NCBI RefSeq assembly: GCF_015999305.1
Contig: NZ_JAEAGP010000001.1
Span: 248,001-312,000 of the forward strand
DNA: 64,000 nt
Source of the DNA: Erythrobacter sp. YJ-T3-07
Lineage (GTDB): Bacteria; Pseudomonadota; Alphaproteobacteria; Sphingomonadales; Sphingomonadaceae
Direction of reading: 5' to 3'
Below, in pieces: positions 46,609 through 55,752 of the stretch (within the stretch, counting starts at the first letter, position 1; every line of letters begins with the position of its first letter). Position numbers and translations under genes: made by a program. Below the pieces are notes generated by a model, which ran no database searches, had not been told where the DNA came from, and was given only the letters and a program-made list of their open reading frames with translations.

Positions 46609-47736
46609 ATGCAATTCATCGATCTCGCCGCGCAGCAGCAGCGCATCCGGCCTGCTCTCGACGCGCGCATCGCCGCCGTGCTCGATCACGGCAAATATAT
46701 CATGGGCCCCGAAGTGGCCGAGCTTGAAGGCAAGCTCGCCGAATTCTGCGGCGCGAAGCATGCGCTGGGCTGTGCCAACGGCACCGACGCGCTGCAGCTG
46801 GCGCTGATGGCGCTGGCCGCGGGGCCTGGCGACGCGGTGTTCTGCCCCACCTTTACCTTCGCCTCCACCGCCGAAGTCGTGCCGATGACCGGGGCGACCC
46901 CGGTGTTCGTCGATGTCGACGAGCGGACCTACAACCTCGATGTCGAAAGCCTGAAACGGGCGATCGCCTTCGCCAAGGCGGAGGGGATGAAGCCCGCCGG
47001 TGTGATCCCGGTCGACCTGTTCGGCCTGCCCGCCGACTACGACGCGATCGAAGCGGTCGCGCAGGAAAACGGCATGTGGATCGTCGGCGACTCGGCACAA
47101 GGCTTCGGCGCGGACTACAATGGCCGCCGGACCGGCTCGATCGGGACCATCGCAACCACCAGCTTCTTCCCGGCCAAGCCGCTCGGCTGCTACGGCGACG
47201 GCGGTGCGGTGTTCACCGATGACGACGAACTGCGCGCGCTGCTCGATTCCTACCGCGTGCACGGCAAGGGCACGCACAAGTACGATAACGAGCGCATCGG
47301 CCTCAACTCGCGGCTCGACACGCTGCAGGCGGCGATCCTCCTGGAAAAGCTGGCGATCTACGAGGACGAGATCGAAGCCCGCCAGGTGGTCGCCAACCGC
47401 TATACCGATGCGCTGGGCGACCTGCTGATCACCCCGCACGTGCCCAATGGCTGCCGTTCGGTGTGGGCGCAGTACACCGTGCGCACCCGTGATGGTTCGG
47501 GCCGCGATGCGGTGATGGCGACGCTGAAGGAACACGGCGTTCCTTCCATGGTCTACTACCCGCGCCCGCTGCACCAGCAGACCGCCTATTCCTCCTTCCC
47601 CGGCGACCCCGAAGGGCTCGCCACGTCGGAGCGGATGGCCAACGAGGTCTTCAGCCTGCCGATGCACCCCTACATGGACGAAGGCACGCAGGCGCAGGTA
47701 ATCGAGGCGTTGCGCGCGGCGGTCGTGCCCGCCTGA
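46609..47736 (+). CDS. wbpE: DegT/DnrJ/EryC1/StrS aminotransferase (WbpE/WlbC-like)
   Basis: 375 residues. PLP enzyme features: CANGTDALQLALMAL, PTFTFASTAEVV, GDSAQGFGA and the PLP lysine in TTSFFPAKPLGCYGDGGA. The family transfers an amino group from glutamate to the 3-keto sugar made by WbpB. Together wbpA, wbpB, wbpE and wbpD make UDP-2,3-diacetamido-2,3-dideoxy-glucuronate. An AAGCC spacer separates it from wbpD by 4 bases. Confidence 0.93.
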   Translation: MQFIDLAAQQQRIRPALDARIAAVLDHGKYIMGPEVAELEGKLAEFCGAKHALGCANGTDALQLALMALAAGPGDAVFCPTFTFASTAEVVPMTGATPVFVDVDERTYNLDVESLKRAIAFAKAEGMKPAGVIPVDLFGLPADYDAIEAVAQENGMWIVGDSAQGFGADYNGRRTGSIGTIATTSFFPAKPLGCYGDGGAVFTDDDELRALLDSYRVHGKGTHKYDNERIGLNSRLDTLQAAILLEKLAIYEDEIEARQVVANRYTDALGDLLITPHVPNGCRSVWAQYTVRTRDGSGRDAVMATLKEHGVPSMVYYPRPLHQQTAYSSFPGDPEGLATSERMANEVFSLPMHPYMDEGTQAQVIEALRAAVVPA

Positions 47737-47765
47737 CGGCTCGTTTGCCGTCGCAGGAGTAACCG

Positions 47766-49148
47766 ATGCTGGCCGCGATCAAGGGGCGCCTTGCGCATAT
47801 CTCGAGCCAGGGCATCGTGCGCGCGACCGGCATCCTCGTCGGCGGGACGGTCGCGGGCAACCTGATCACCGCAGCCTCGCTGCCGGTGGTCACGCGGCTC
47901 TATACGCCTGAGCAGATGAGCGTGCTGGCGGTCTTCGCCAGCATCCTGCAAACGCTATACGTCTCGATCTGTCTGCGCTTCGACATTGCGCTGCCGATGC
48001 CCGAGGCGGACGAGGATGCGGTCAATCTGCTCGCGATCGGGGCCTCGTTCTGCGTCCTGCTTTCGGCGCTGACCGGCATGGTCCTGATGTTCGTGCCGCA
48101 TGCGGTCTATGCGCAGTACGGGTATCCGCTGCTGGCGGACCTGATCTGGTTGCTCCCCCCGGCGCTCGCGCTCGCGGGGCTCTACAGCCTGATGCAAATG
48201 TGGTTCGTGCGTCGCAAGGCGTTCGGCGCGATCGCGCGTTCACGGCTGATCCAGTCGGCGGGCAGCGCGTCGACCCAGATCGGTCTCGGTTTCGCGCATG
48301 TGGGCGCGGTCGGTCTGATCCTGGGCTATGCGTTCAACACCGGCGCTGGGTCCGTCCTCCTGGGCGTGCGCTTCCTGCGCCGCGAATGGGAGCTGACGAA
48401 GGCGACGCGACTCGCGCGGATGCGCCAGCTGTTCACCGAATACCGTCGCTTTCCAGTCTTCTCCGCGCCCGAGGCGCTGGCCCAGACGGCCGGCTGGCAA
48501 CTGCCCATCATCCTGATCGCGGGCTTTGCCATCGGTCCGGAGGCAGGGTTCCTGACGCTGGCGATGTTCGTGATCCAGGCCCCGATGTCGCTGCTGGGCA
48601 ATGCGCTGGCGCAGGTCTACCTCTCCGAAGCGCCGGACAAGAACCGCGAGGGTATGCTCGGCGCTTTCACGATCAAGATCATCGGCGGCCTGCTCAAGAT
48701 CGGGGTCGGGCCGCTCATCGCACTGGGGATCGTTTCGCCCGCGGCCTTCGCCTTCGTGTTCGGTCCGGATTGGGCGCGCGCAGGCACGCTGGTCCTGTGG
48801 CTGACACCCTGGTTCGCGCTGCAATTGCTGGTCGCGCCGGTATCGATGGCGCTGCACGTCACGAGCCATCAGCGCCTCGCGCTGATTACCCAGCTGTTCG
48901 GCCTTGTGCTCAGGCTGGGTCTGGTCGCCGGGGTCGGGCTGTGGATGCCGCGGGTGATATCGGAAGCCTATGCGGTGTCGGGCGCGATCTTCTATCTCGT
49001 CTATCTGCTGGTCGTCCTGCATGTCGTTGGCGCGCGCGTGGGCGATCTGCTGGGCGAGCTTCGCAAGGCACTGCTGCCGATCGTGGCCTTCATCGTGCTT
49101 GGCATCATCGGCGCGTTCGTGGCCCACTGGCTGGATACCATCCTGTGA
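47766..49148 (+). CDS. wzx: oligosaccharide flippase (Wzx-like)
   Basis: 460 residues with about 12 hydrophobic segments. The start GTVAGNLITAASLPVVTRLYTPEQM is the typical first helix and loop of MOP-superfamily flippases, with the conserved R-L-Y/F-T-P-E after it. It should move the undecaprenyl-linked repeat unit across the inner membrane. Its stop overlaps the next gene by 4 bases. The role is inferred from the family and from the neighbouring polymerase and transferases. Confidence 0.9.
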   Translation: MLAAIKGRLAHISSQGIVRATGILVGGTVAGNLITAASLPVVTRLYTPEQMSVLAVFASILQTLYVSICLRFDIALPMPEADEDAVNLLAIGASFCVLLSALTGMVLMFVPHAVYAQYGYPLLADLIWLLPPALALAGLYSLMQMWFVRRKAFGAIARSRLIQSAGSASTQIGLGFAHVGAVGLILGYAFNTGAGSVLLGVRFLRREWELTKATRLARMRQLFTEYRRFPVFSAPEALAQTAGWQLPIILIAGFAIGPEAGFLTLAMFVIQAPMSLLGNALAQVYLSEAPDKNREGMLGAFTIKIIGGLLKIGVGPLIALGIVSPAAFAFVFGPDWARAGTLVLWLTPWFALQLLVAPVSMALHVTSHQRLALITQLFGLVLRLGLVAGVGLWMPRVISEAYAVSGAIFYLVYLLVVLHVVGARVGDLLGELRKALLPIVAFIVLGIIGAFVAHWLDTIL

Positions 49149-50671
49149 AGCGCCGCGCGTTCCTCGGCTCCGCGATAGCGGTGCCGCTGGCGCTGGCCGG
49201 CGGCGCCGTGGCGAGCCGCCGGCGCGATGTGCGCTGGCTGGACCTTCTCGACGAGCGCCGGCGCCGCCAGGTGCTCGCCGGCAATCCCGATTTCGACGTG
49301 GCGGAAAGTCTGCGCAAGGCGCTGGAATCCCTGCCCGACGACGGCACGCTCGATGCGCGCGACCTGACCGGTGTAGTCGATCTCGCCAGCGATCCTTTCC
49401 CGCAGACACAGCGCCGCGCGTTCGCGTTGCGGACGGGCGAGGCAAGCTTCCGGTTCGATTTCAACCAAGGGCCGATCGCCCTGCCATCGCATGTCACCTG
49501 GCAGGGTGAGGGAACGCGGATCGAGCCTGTCCGCCCGATCGAGGGCGTGCTGACCGATGCCTCCCCCGCCGCCGCGATGGTTGCGACCGCCGTTGCTCCC
49601 GGCCTGTGCAGCGCCCGCGAGGGGAGCGACATGATCGAACTCTCGCACCCGCTTGACGCGCAAAGCCTCGTCCCCGGGATGCCGATCGCGATTTTCGGAC
49701 TGCGCGAAGCGCCTTCTCTGGCAAGTGCGCTCGGTGCCTCGATCGGGCCGCAAGCCAACGAGCTGTCCTTTGCCGGGGATGTCGCCTCAACCATCGGCGG
49801 TTCGCTGGTCTACCTGCGGATCGGCGAGGAGATCGTGCTTGGCACCGTGTCACAGGGGCGTCTGGCCGTGACCGAGAATGGCCGCGGCGCGCTGGGCACG
49901 CAGGCGGCCGCGCACCGCGCCGGCGAGACGATCGTGCCCCAGCTCAGCTTCCTCGCGACCATCGCAGCGGTTTCGGGCACCGCCGTCAGGCTCGACCGGA
50001 AAATACCGCGCAGCTTCGCGCGCGCGCCGTTTCGTGCGGGCACGGTCGGCTCGCGCATGGCCGGGCGGTTTGCGATCGATGGCGGTTATCAGGGTGGCGC
50101 GGCGGGCCTCTACAGCTGTCTCGCCTCGACGCTGAGCAGCGGGTTCGTGGTCGAAGGCGAGATGGACCTGGCGCGCGCTTCGCACGGAGGCTTCATGGGC
50201 TTCGGCTGTTCGGACGCCCGGATCGCCCTGACCAGCGTGGCCGGGATCGGTCGTCCCAAGGAGCAGCTGGGGGGCAGCATCTGGCTGTACGGGTCCGCGC
50301 GCGGCAATCGCGTTTCGGCTGCAATGCTGAGCGATGGCAACGGCGGGATATTCATCGACGACAAGTCCTACGGCGTATCGCGCTACGCGCTCGAAGGGCC
50401 GAGCGACGACAACACGGTCAGCATCGGGCAGGTCGTTCGCCACCGGGTTGTCGGCCAGATCAGCGGTTCGAGCGGGAATGCCGTTACCGTGGGCCTCGCG
50501 CAGGTGAGCGATACCGCCTTTATCGTCGATCGGGGTGGCAATCAGTCGACCGCGCCGTTGAAGACCGAGCGCAACACGGTCGAAATCGGCGAACTGGTCG
50601 GGGCCGACACAGCCTTCGGCGACGCTCTGGGCGAGACCGAACTGCGCGGCCCACTGCGTGTCGAGCAATAG
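49145..50671 (+). CDS. Tat-type secreted, beta-helix-like protein of unknown function
   Basis: 508 residues from GTG 49145, overlapping the flippase stop (GTGA). The N-terminus KRRAFLGSAIAVPLALAGGAVA looks like a twin-arginine-like (KRR) or Sec signal. Residues from about 55 to 125 follow the entry pattern of pectate-lyase-like right-handed beta-helix proteins: SLRKALESLPDDGTLDA, then IALPSHVTWQGEGTRIEP. The C-terminal half has short strand-turn repeats rich in Gly/Asn/Ser (GNRVSAAMLSDGNGGIFIDD). No catalytic residues can be named. A lyase, hydrolase or modifying enzyme for the polymer is possible because it sits between flippase and polymerase genes. Confidence 0.7.
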   Translation: MKRRAFLGSAIAVPLALAGGAVASRRRDVRWLDLLDERRRRQVLAGNPDFDVAESLRKALESLPDDGTLDARDLTGVVDLASDPFPQTQRRAFALRTGEASFRFDFNQGPIALPSHVTWQGEGTRIEPVRPIEGVLTDASPAAAMVATAVAPGLCSAREGSDMIELSHPLDAQSLVPGMPIAIFGLREAPSLASALGASIGPQANELSFAGDVASTIGGSLVYLRIGEEIVLGTVSQGRLAVTENGRGALGTQAAAHRAGETIVPQLSFLATIAAVSGTAVRLDRKIPRSFARAPFRAGTVGSRMAGRFAIDGGYQGGAAGLYSCLASTLSSGFVVEGEMDLARASHGGFMGFGCSDARIALTSVAGIGRPKEQLGGSIWLYGSARGNRVSAAMLSDGNGGIFIDDKSYGVSRYALEGPSDDNTVSIGQVVRHRVVGQISGSSGNAVTVGLAQVSDTAFIVDRGGNQSTAPLKTERNTVEIGELVGADTAFGDALGETELRGPLRVEQ

Positions 50672-50782
50672 CGCGATGCGAGGATTGGTCCTGCGTGCCG
50701 GCTCTGCTAACCCGAGCCGCTCCACGCTTTATTCCGACATGCAGCCGCGTCGCCGTGTGACGCCATACACCGGACCACCGCC

Positions 50783-52165
50783 ATGCTAAATCCTGCCCAG
50801 CCAACCGCCGCGCAACGCTCGCCAGGCGCCCGCACCACCCAGGTTCTGCTGGACTCGCTGGATTCGCAGATCGCAGTCGTGATCTGCTCGCTGCTCTATG
50901 CATGGACGCTGCATCAGGCGCATATCAAGATCCTGCAGCCATTATGGGACTATATCGGTTTTACCTACGTGGCGCCCACTATTCTCGGTGCCGGACTGAT
51001 CGTGTTTCTGGTCGGGATCGGCTCATGGGCGATGCCGTCCCGGCTGGAGCGGCCTTCGGCGATGATCGTGCTGTTTCTGCACGTGACGGTCTTCGTTCCC
51101 GGAGTGACCATCGCGCTGTGCCTGCGGATCGACAGCGTACAGACCTATGGCCCGATGCTGGCTGTGCTGACACTGGCTCACGGCCTGACCGGGCTGGTTT
51201 CGCGCAGCGGCCCTGCGCCGCCGAAGGGGGAACGTTTCGTCCCTGGGCCAGAGATCACCCTGCTGTTGATCGGTGTCTGGGCCCTGATCTCGCTGGTATT
51301 TATCTACGTGTATCGCGACATCATGCGCTTCGCGAGCTTCGACGAAATCTATGTCCAGCGCTTCGCGGTCGACCGCGGGATCAGCATCATGGGCTATGTG
51401 CGGTCCTACTACTCGAACCTTATCTGCCCCGCGCTGATCGCGATCGGTCTGCTGCGCCGCAATGTTCTGGTCGTCGGGCTGGGGTGCGTGGGGTCGGTCA
51501 TCGCCTACATGATCGACGCGCAGAAGACCGCGCTCGCCATGCCGGTCCTGATTATCGCGATGTATTTTGCACTTCGCTATTTTGATCGTGTGGCGAGGCT
51601 CTTCGTTGCGCCGATCCTGTTTCTCGCCTTTGTCACCTTGGTCACGGTGGTGATTCGCGGCACCGGCATCGGTTTTGCCCTTCAGTCGGTCTTGATCACT
51701 CGTGGGATCGCCATCCCGGCGCTGACGCTAGTGCAGTATTACGATCTGTTCTCGACCTACGGATATACCTGGTGGAGCAATATTACAGGTCTGTCGCTGA
51801 TCATCCCCGCGCCCACTGCATTTGCCACCGATCCCGCTTGGCCGGTTCTCGGCCAGATCGTGGGCGATCACTACTTTGGCGCGAACGTTAATCTAAACGC
51901 CAATGCCAACCCCTATTCGGGCGAGGGCCTGGCCGCTGGCGGACTTGTCGGCCTGGCGGTCATCGGCCTGGCCATGGCCGGTTTCCTGCGAATCTACGAT
52001 ATCTGCGTGGCCGGATGGGACAGGATATTCGTGTTGCTGATCGCGGTTCCGGTGGCCTTCGCGCTGAGCAATGCGCACCTCAGCACCGTGCTCGTCTCCT
52101 TCGGGCTCGGCGCGTGGCTGCTCATCTTCGCGTTCTACAAGCCCGGCCGGGCTGGGTCGTTGTGA
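50783..52165 (+). CDS. wzy: O-antigen/exopolysaccharide polymerase-like membrane protein (Wzy candidate)
   Basis: 460 residues with about ten or more hydrophobic segments. A large periplasmic-type loop lies near residues 325-385 (YTWWSNITGLSLIIPAP, then NLNANANPYSGEGLAAGG), a pattern seen in oligosaccharide repeat-unit polymerases. Wzy proteins are poorly conserved, so the call rests on topology, this loop and the position next to the flippase and a glycosyltransferase. The stop overlaps the next gene by one base. Confidence 0.75.
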   Translation: MLNPAQPTAAQRSPGARTTQVLLDSLDSQIAVVICSLLYAWTLHQAHIKILQPLWDYIGFTYVAPTILGAGLIVFLVGIGSWAMPSRLERPSAMIVLFLHVTVFVPGVTIALCLRIDSVQTYGPMLAVLTLAHGLTGLVSRSGPAPPKGERFVPGPEITLLLIGVWALISLVFIYVYRDIMRFASFDEIYVQRFAVDRGISIMGYVRSYYSNLICPALIAIGLLRRNVLVVGLGCVGSVIAYMIDAQKTALAMPVLIIAMYFALRYFDRVARLFVAPILFLAFVTLVTVVIRGTGIGFALQSVLITRGIAIPALTLVQYYDLFSTYGYTWWSNITGLSLIIPAPTAFATDPAWPVLGQIVGDHYFGANVNLNANANPYSGEGLAAGGLVGLAVIGLAMAGFLRIYDICVAGWDRIFVLLIAVPVAFALSNAHLSTVLVSFGLGAWLLIFAFYKPGRAGSL

Positions 52166-53367
52166 TGCGGATCTTCATGCTGTGCGACTTCTTCAACGAA
52201 GAACTCGAATACCAGGAGAACCATCTCGTCGACTACTATCGTCGGCACGGCCACGAGGTGATCGTGGTGTGCTCGCTCTACGAGAACGTGTTCGACTATT
52301 ACACCGACAAGAAGGTCGACGGCCCTGCTCGTGATTACGAGGTCAACGGTGCGCGGATCGTCAAGCTTCCGTACCGCTACAACATCCTCAATCGCCTGCG
52401 CGCCTATCCGAAGATCGATGGTCTGCTCGAGGAATTCGCGCCCGACCTGATCTTCGTCCACGACATCATGCTGAACCTGCCGGAATGCATCGCCTATGTG
52501 AAACGGCACCCGCAGACCAGGATGATCATGGATTATCATGCGGACTACGCGAACAGTGGCAAGAACTGGCTGTCGCTCAAGGTCCTGCACGGCGTCATCC
52601 GCAAGCGCTTCCTCGACAGGGCGCGGCCGCACCTGTCGATGATCTATCCGATCGTTCCGGCAGGCATCGACTTCCTCAACGAGGTCTACCGCGTCCCGCG
52701 TGAGGAAATGACCCTGCTGCCGCTGGGCACCGATCTCGAATATGGTGCGAAGATCGCCGCTTCGGGCGCGGGTGCGGCGATCCGCCAGGAGCTCGCGATT
52801 CCGGAGGATCATTTCGTCGTCTTCACGGGCGGCAAGCTGACCCCGTCGAAGCGGACCGAAACGCTGATCGAGGCGGTCAACACGCTGAACCGCGAGGATC
52901 TCCACGTGCTCGTCGCGGGCGCGGCGGGACCGAACGAGGCGGAGTATTTCGCCGGGCTGGAACAGCTGGCGAAGGGCAATCCACGCATCCATTTTCGCGG
53001 CTGGCAGGACAAGGAGGGCGTCTATCGACACCTCGACGCCGCCGATATCGCAGTGTTTCCCGCCAGCCAGTCGATCCTGTGGCAGCAGTCGATCGGGATG
53101 GGCCTGCCGGTGATCGTGGGCGACCGGTCCGAATTCATGCCGCCTTCCGATGCGACCTATCTCAACCGCCACGACAACCTGATCGTCCTCGACCACGAGG
53201 AGGAGACCGCGCCCCAGATCGCCCAGCTGCTGCGCGGCCTGACGGAGGATCGCGAGAGGCTTGCGCAGATGGCCGAAGGGGCCAGGCGCACGGCGGATGA
53301 GATGCTTGACTGGAACAAGCTGATCGAAGAAACCCTGCGTCATAACAGGGTGACGGGGGTGGAATGA
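52165..53367 (+). CDS. GT4 glycosyltransferase
   Basis: 400 residues from ATG 52165, which overlaps the polymerase stop. N-terminal acceptor domain (NEELEYQENHLVDYYRRHGH), then the donor domain with VVFTGGKLTPSKRTETLIEA and SQSILWQQSIGMGLPVIVGD, which replaces the common E-x7-E with an S/Q-rich version. It should add one sugar of the repeat unit at the cytoplasmic face. Donor and linkage cannot be read from the sequence. A frame extending to 52015 is inside the preceding gene. Confidence 0.85.
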   Translation: MRIFMLCDFFNEELEYQENHLVDYYRRHGHEVIVVCSLYENVFDYYTDKKVDGPARDYEVNGARIVKLPYRYNILNRLRAYPKIDGLLEEFAPDLIFVHDIMLNLPECIAYVKRHPQTRMIMDYHADYANSGKNWLSLKVLHGVIRKRFLDRARPHLSMIYPIVPAGIDFLNEVYRVPREEMTLLPLGTDLEYGAKIAASGAGAAIRQELAIPEDHFVVFTGGKLTPSKRTETLIEAVNTLNREDLHVLVAGAAGPNEAEYFAGLEQLAKGNPRIHFRGWQDKEGVYRHLDAADIAVFPASQSILWQQSIGMGLPVIVGDRSEFMPPSDATYLNRHDNLIVLDHEEETAPQIAQLLRGLTEDRERLAQMAEGARRTADEMLDWNKLIEETLRHNRVTGVE

Positions 53368-53384
53368 GTTCTGCAACGCCATAA
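53364..53384 (+). other. ATGA start followed by an in-frame TAA in front of the acyltransferase gene
   Basis: ATG 53364 overlaps the preceding TGA as expected for the next gene of the operon and is in frame with the acyltransferase. Six codons later (M S S A T P) a TAA at 53382-53384 stops it. The frame then stays open to 54497 with no ATG or TTG before the conserved domain; the first GTG is at 53496. Confidence 0.8.
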
Positions 53385-53447
53385 GCGGCGTCTGCAAGTG
53401 GTGCGAATAATGCAAACGAACGGGTCGTCCCCGGCGCCACGCGCAAG

Positions 53448-54497
53448 CTGACTCCTAACAATTTCGACCTGATCCGTCTCTTCGCTGCGTCCGAAGTGGC
53501 GCTCAAACACATGCTCCTGCATCTGGAACTGGGCGCGGGGTGGGTCGAACGACTGAGCATCCTGCCGGGCGTGCCGATCTTCTTCTTCGTCAGCGGGCTG
53601 CTCATCTTCCAGTCTTACCGCAATAGCGGGGACCTCGGCACCTTTGCGATGAACCGCATCTACCGCCTGTTCCCGGGATTGCTTCTGTGCCTGCTGGTGG
53701 GAATACTGCTCGCCGCGGCGCTGGGCGCGCTGACGGTGGACGAGATTCTCTCTCCGACATTCGCGATCTGGGTGATCGCCCAGTCGACCATCGGACAGTT
53801 CTTCAATCCGGAATTTCTGCGCGATTTCGGCGTCGGGGTGCTGAACGGCAGCCTGTGGACCGTCTCGGTCGAAATCCAGTTCTACATCGCCACGCCGATC
53901 ATCGCGCTGCTGGTGCTGCGCTGGCCCATCCTGTGGGCCGTCGGCCTCGTCACTTCGATCCTGTTCAACATTGCGCTTGGCGCAATGGCACCCGACACGA
54001 TCGGCGCGAAGCTGCTGATGGTGACGTTCCTGCCCTGGATTTACATGTTCATTGGCGGCGCATGGCTCTCGACCAGGCGGGACATCATCGACCGGCTGGT
54101 TGCGCTGTCCTGGCTGCAGGTCCTGGCGATCTTCGCCGGCTCGATCGCAATTTCCTGGCTGATCGACGTGCCCTTTACCGGCAACGACATTGGTCCGATC
54201 GCGTTTATCGGAGTGGTCGTGGTGGTGATGAAGGCGGCCTATGCGCGACCGACGCTGTCCGACAGTCTGCTGCGCCGCAACGATCTGTCCTACGGCATCT
54301 ATATCTATCACATGCTTTTCGTGAACGCCGCGGTCGAGATGGGCTGGATCGGGACCGGTTGGGGGCTCGCCGCGGTGATTCTTGCAACGGTGGGTGCGGC
54401 GGCGGTTTCGTGGTTCTTCTTCGAGAAGAAGGCATTGGCAATGAAGCGAAAGTCGATCCGCAGGGTCGATCCGCGGGAGCCCAAGGCGCACTGGTGA
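53448..54497 (+). CDS. acyltransferase 3 (OafA-like) membrane protein, start disrupted
   Basis: About 349 residues if read from CTG 53448 (LTPNNFDLIRLFAASEVALKH...). The AT3 signature N-x-F-D-x-x-R at 53457-53477 and the conserved His in ALKHML show the family's first helix begins before any canonical start. Further landmarks: NRIYRLFPGL, WTVSVEIQFY and YGIYIYHMLF. About ten membrane segments. Such proteins O-acetylate or O-acylate surface sugars. The likely original start, ATG 53364, is cut off by an in-frame TAA, so the gene may be silenced, or may use CTG 53448 or the GTG at 53496 (which would lose part of helix 1). Confidence 0.75.
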   Translation: MTPNNFDLIRLFAASEVALKHMLLHLELGAGWVERLSILPGVPIFFFVSGLLIFQSYRNSGDLGTFAMNRIYRLFPGLLLCLLVGILLAAALGALTVDEILSPTFAIWVIAQSTIGQFFNPEFLRDFGVGVLNGSLWTVSVEIQFYIATPIIALLVLRWPILWAVGLVTSILFNIALGAMAPDTIGAKLLMVTFLPWIYMFIGGAWLSTRRDIIDRLVALSWLQVLAIFAGSIAISWLIDVPFTGNDIGPIAFIGVVVVVMKAAYARPTLSDSLLRRNDLSYGIYIYHMLFVNAAVEMGWIGTGWGLAAVILATVGAAAVSWFFFEKKALAMKRKSIRRVDPREPKAHW

Positions 54498-54597
54498 TGC
54501 GCCGCCGCATCACCGCGTCGGCGGGGCCATTCGGGGGTTGGTAAGGCGGGGCATGTCCGCTATCAGCCCGCCGAACATCCCTTGAGGTTTCCCGAAC

Positions 54598-55752
54598 ATG
54601 TCCGAGACCCCCGCCAAAGCGCGGCCTTACCAGATATGCACCAATTGCATCATGGACACGAGCGATTCGAAGATCGTGTTCGACGAGAATGGTGTGTGCG
54701 AATACTGTAACAATTATTACAGTAATATTCTGCCCCACTGGCACACCGACGAGCGTGGCGAGCGCGAGATCATGGCGCAGATCGAGAAGATCAAGCGCGA
54801 CGGCAAGGGCAAGGACCACGACTGCCTGATCGGCCTCTCCGGCGGGGTCGATTCCAGCTACGTCGTCCACCACGCGAAGGAAAAGTTCGGCCTGCGCCCG
54901 CTGCTCTACCACGTGGATGCTGGCTGGAACTCGCAGCAGGCGGTCAACAATATCGAAAAGCTGGTCGATGGCCTCGACCTCGACCTGTACACAGAGGTCG
55001 TCAACTGGCCCGAGATGCGCGATCTCCAGCTGGCCTTCTTCAAGGCGCAGGTGCCGCATCTCGACACGCCGCAGGATCACGCCTTCTTCGCCGGGCTTTA
55101 CAACTTCGCGGCCAAGAACAAGGTCAAGTACATCCTGACCGGTGCGAACTACTCGACCGAATGCGTGCGCGAGCCGCTCGAGTGGCATTATCACGCCTCC
55201 GACCTGCGCCAGCTGAAGGACATCCACAAACGCTTCGGCACGCGCCCGCTCAAGACCTTCCCGCTCGCCGGGATCTTCAAGTTCAAGCTCTACTACCGCT
55301 ACGTCCTCGGCGTGCAGGTGGTGAAGCCGCTGAACTACATGCCCTACTACAAGGAGCAGGCGATCGAGGAGCTGGTCGGGATCTACGGCTGGCAGCGCTA
55401 CGCCCACAAGCACTATGAATCGCGCTTCACGCGGTTCTACGAAGGCTTCTGGCTGCCCAGCAAGTTCGGTTACGACAAGCGCCGGGCGCACTTCTCGTCG
55501 CTGATCCTGACCGAACAGATGACCCGCGAGGAAGCGCTCGAGAAGATCGCGATTCCCGCCTACACGCCGGAGCAGATCGCCGAAGACTTCGAATATATCG
55601 CGACCAAGCTGGGCATCTCCGTCGAAGAACTGCAGGCGCTGCACGACGGGCCCAACAAGACGCACTTCGATTACAAGAACAACACCGGTATGATCGACCT
55701 GGGTACGCGCGTGATGCGCCTGCTCGGCATGCAGCGAGCGGTGATGCGTTGA
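54598..55752 (+). CDS. wbpG: N-acetyl sugar amidotransferase (WbpG/PseA family)
   Basis: 384 residues. Two cysteine pairs at the N-terminus (CTNCIMD and CEYCNNYY) look like a metal site. The ATP-pyrophosphatase P-loop is GLSGGVDSSYVVH (about residues 80-92). WbpG-type enzymes use ATP and ammonia to turn a sugar N-acetyl group into an acetamidino group. The ammonia comes from the HisH/HisF paralogues encoded immediately downstream, with a 4-base overlap to hisH. In Pseudomonas aeruginosa O-antigen loci the same trio modifies a 2,3-diacetamido mannuronate. Confidence 0.92.
   Translation: MSETPAKARPYQICTNCIMDTSDSKIVFDENGVCEYCNNYYSNILPHWHTDERGEREIMAQIEKIKRDGKGKDHDCLIGLSGGVDSSYVVHHAKEKFGLRPLLYHVDAGWNSQQAVNNIEKLVDGLDLDLYTEVVNWPEMRDLQLAFFKAQVPHLDTPQDHAFFAGLYNFAAKNKVKYILTGANYSTECVREPLEWHYHASDLRQLKDIHKRFGTRPLKTFPLAGIFKFKLYYRYVLGVQVVKPLNYMPYYKEQAIEELVGIYGWQRYAHKHYESRFTRFYEGFWLPSKFGYDKRRAHFSSLILTEQMTREEALEKIAIPAYTPEQIAEDFEYIATKLGISVEELQALHDGPNKTHFDYKNNTGMIDLGTRVMRLLGMQRAVMR

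Noticed and set aside
50699..50719. cggctc/gagccg hairpin after the beta-helix protein gene as a terminator
   Set aside because: 6-bp stem with a long loop and poor T tract; the downstream polymerase gene continues the same-strand run.
54495..54512. tgatgcg-ccgc-cgcatca palindrome at the acyltransferase stop
   Set aside because: A neat 7-bp dyad, but without a T run and within a same-strand gene series; could be chance in GC-rich DNA.
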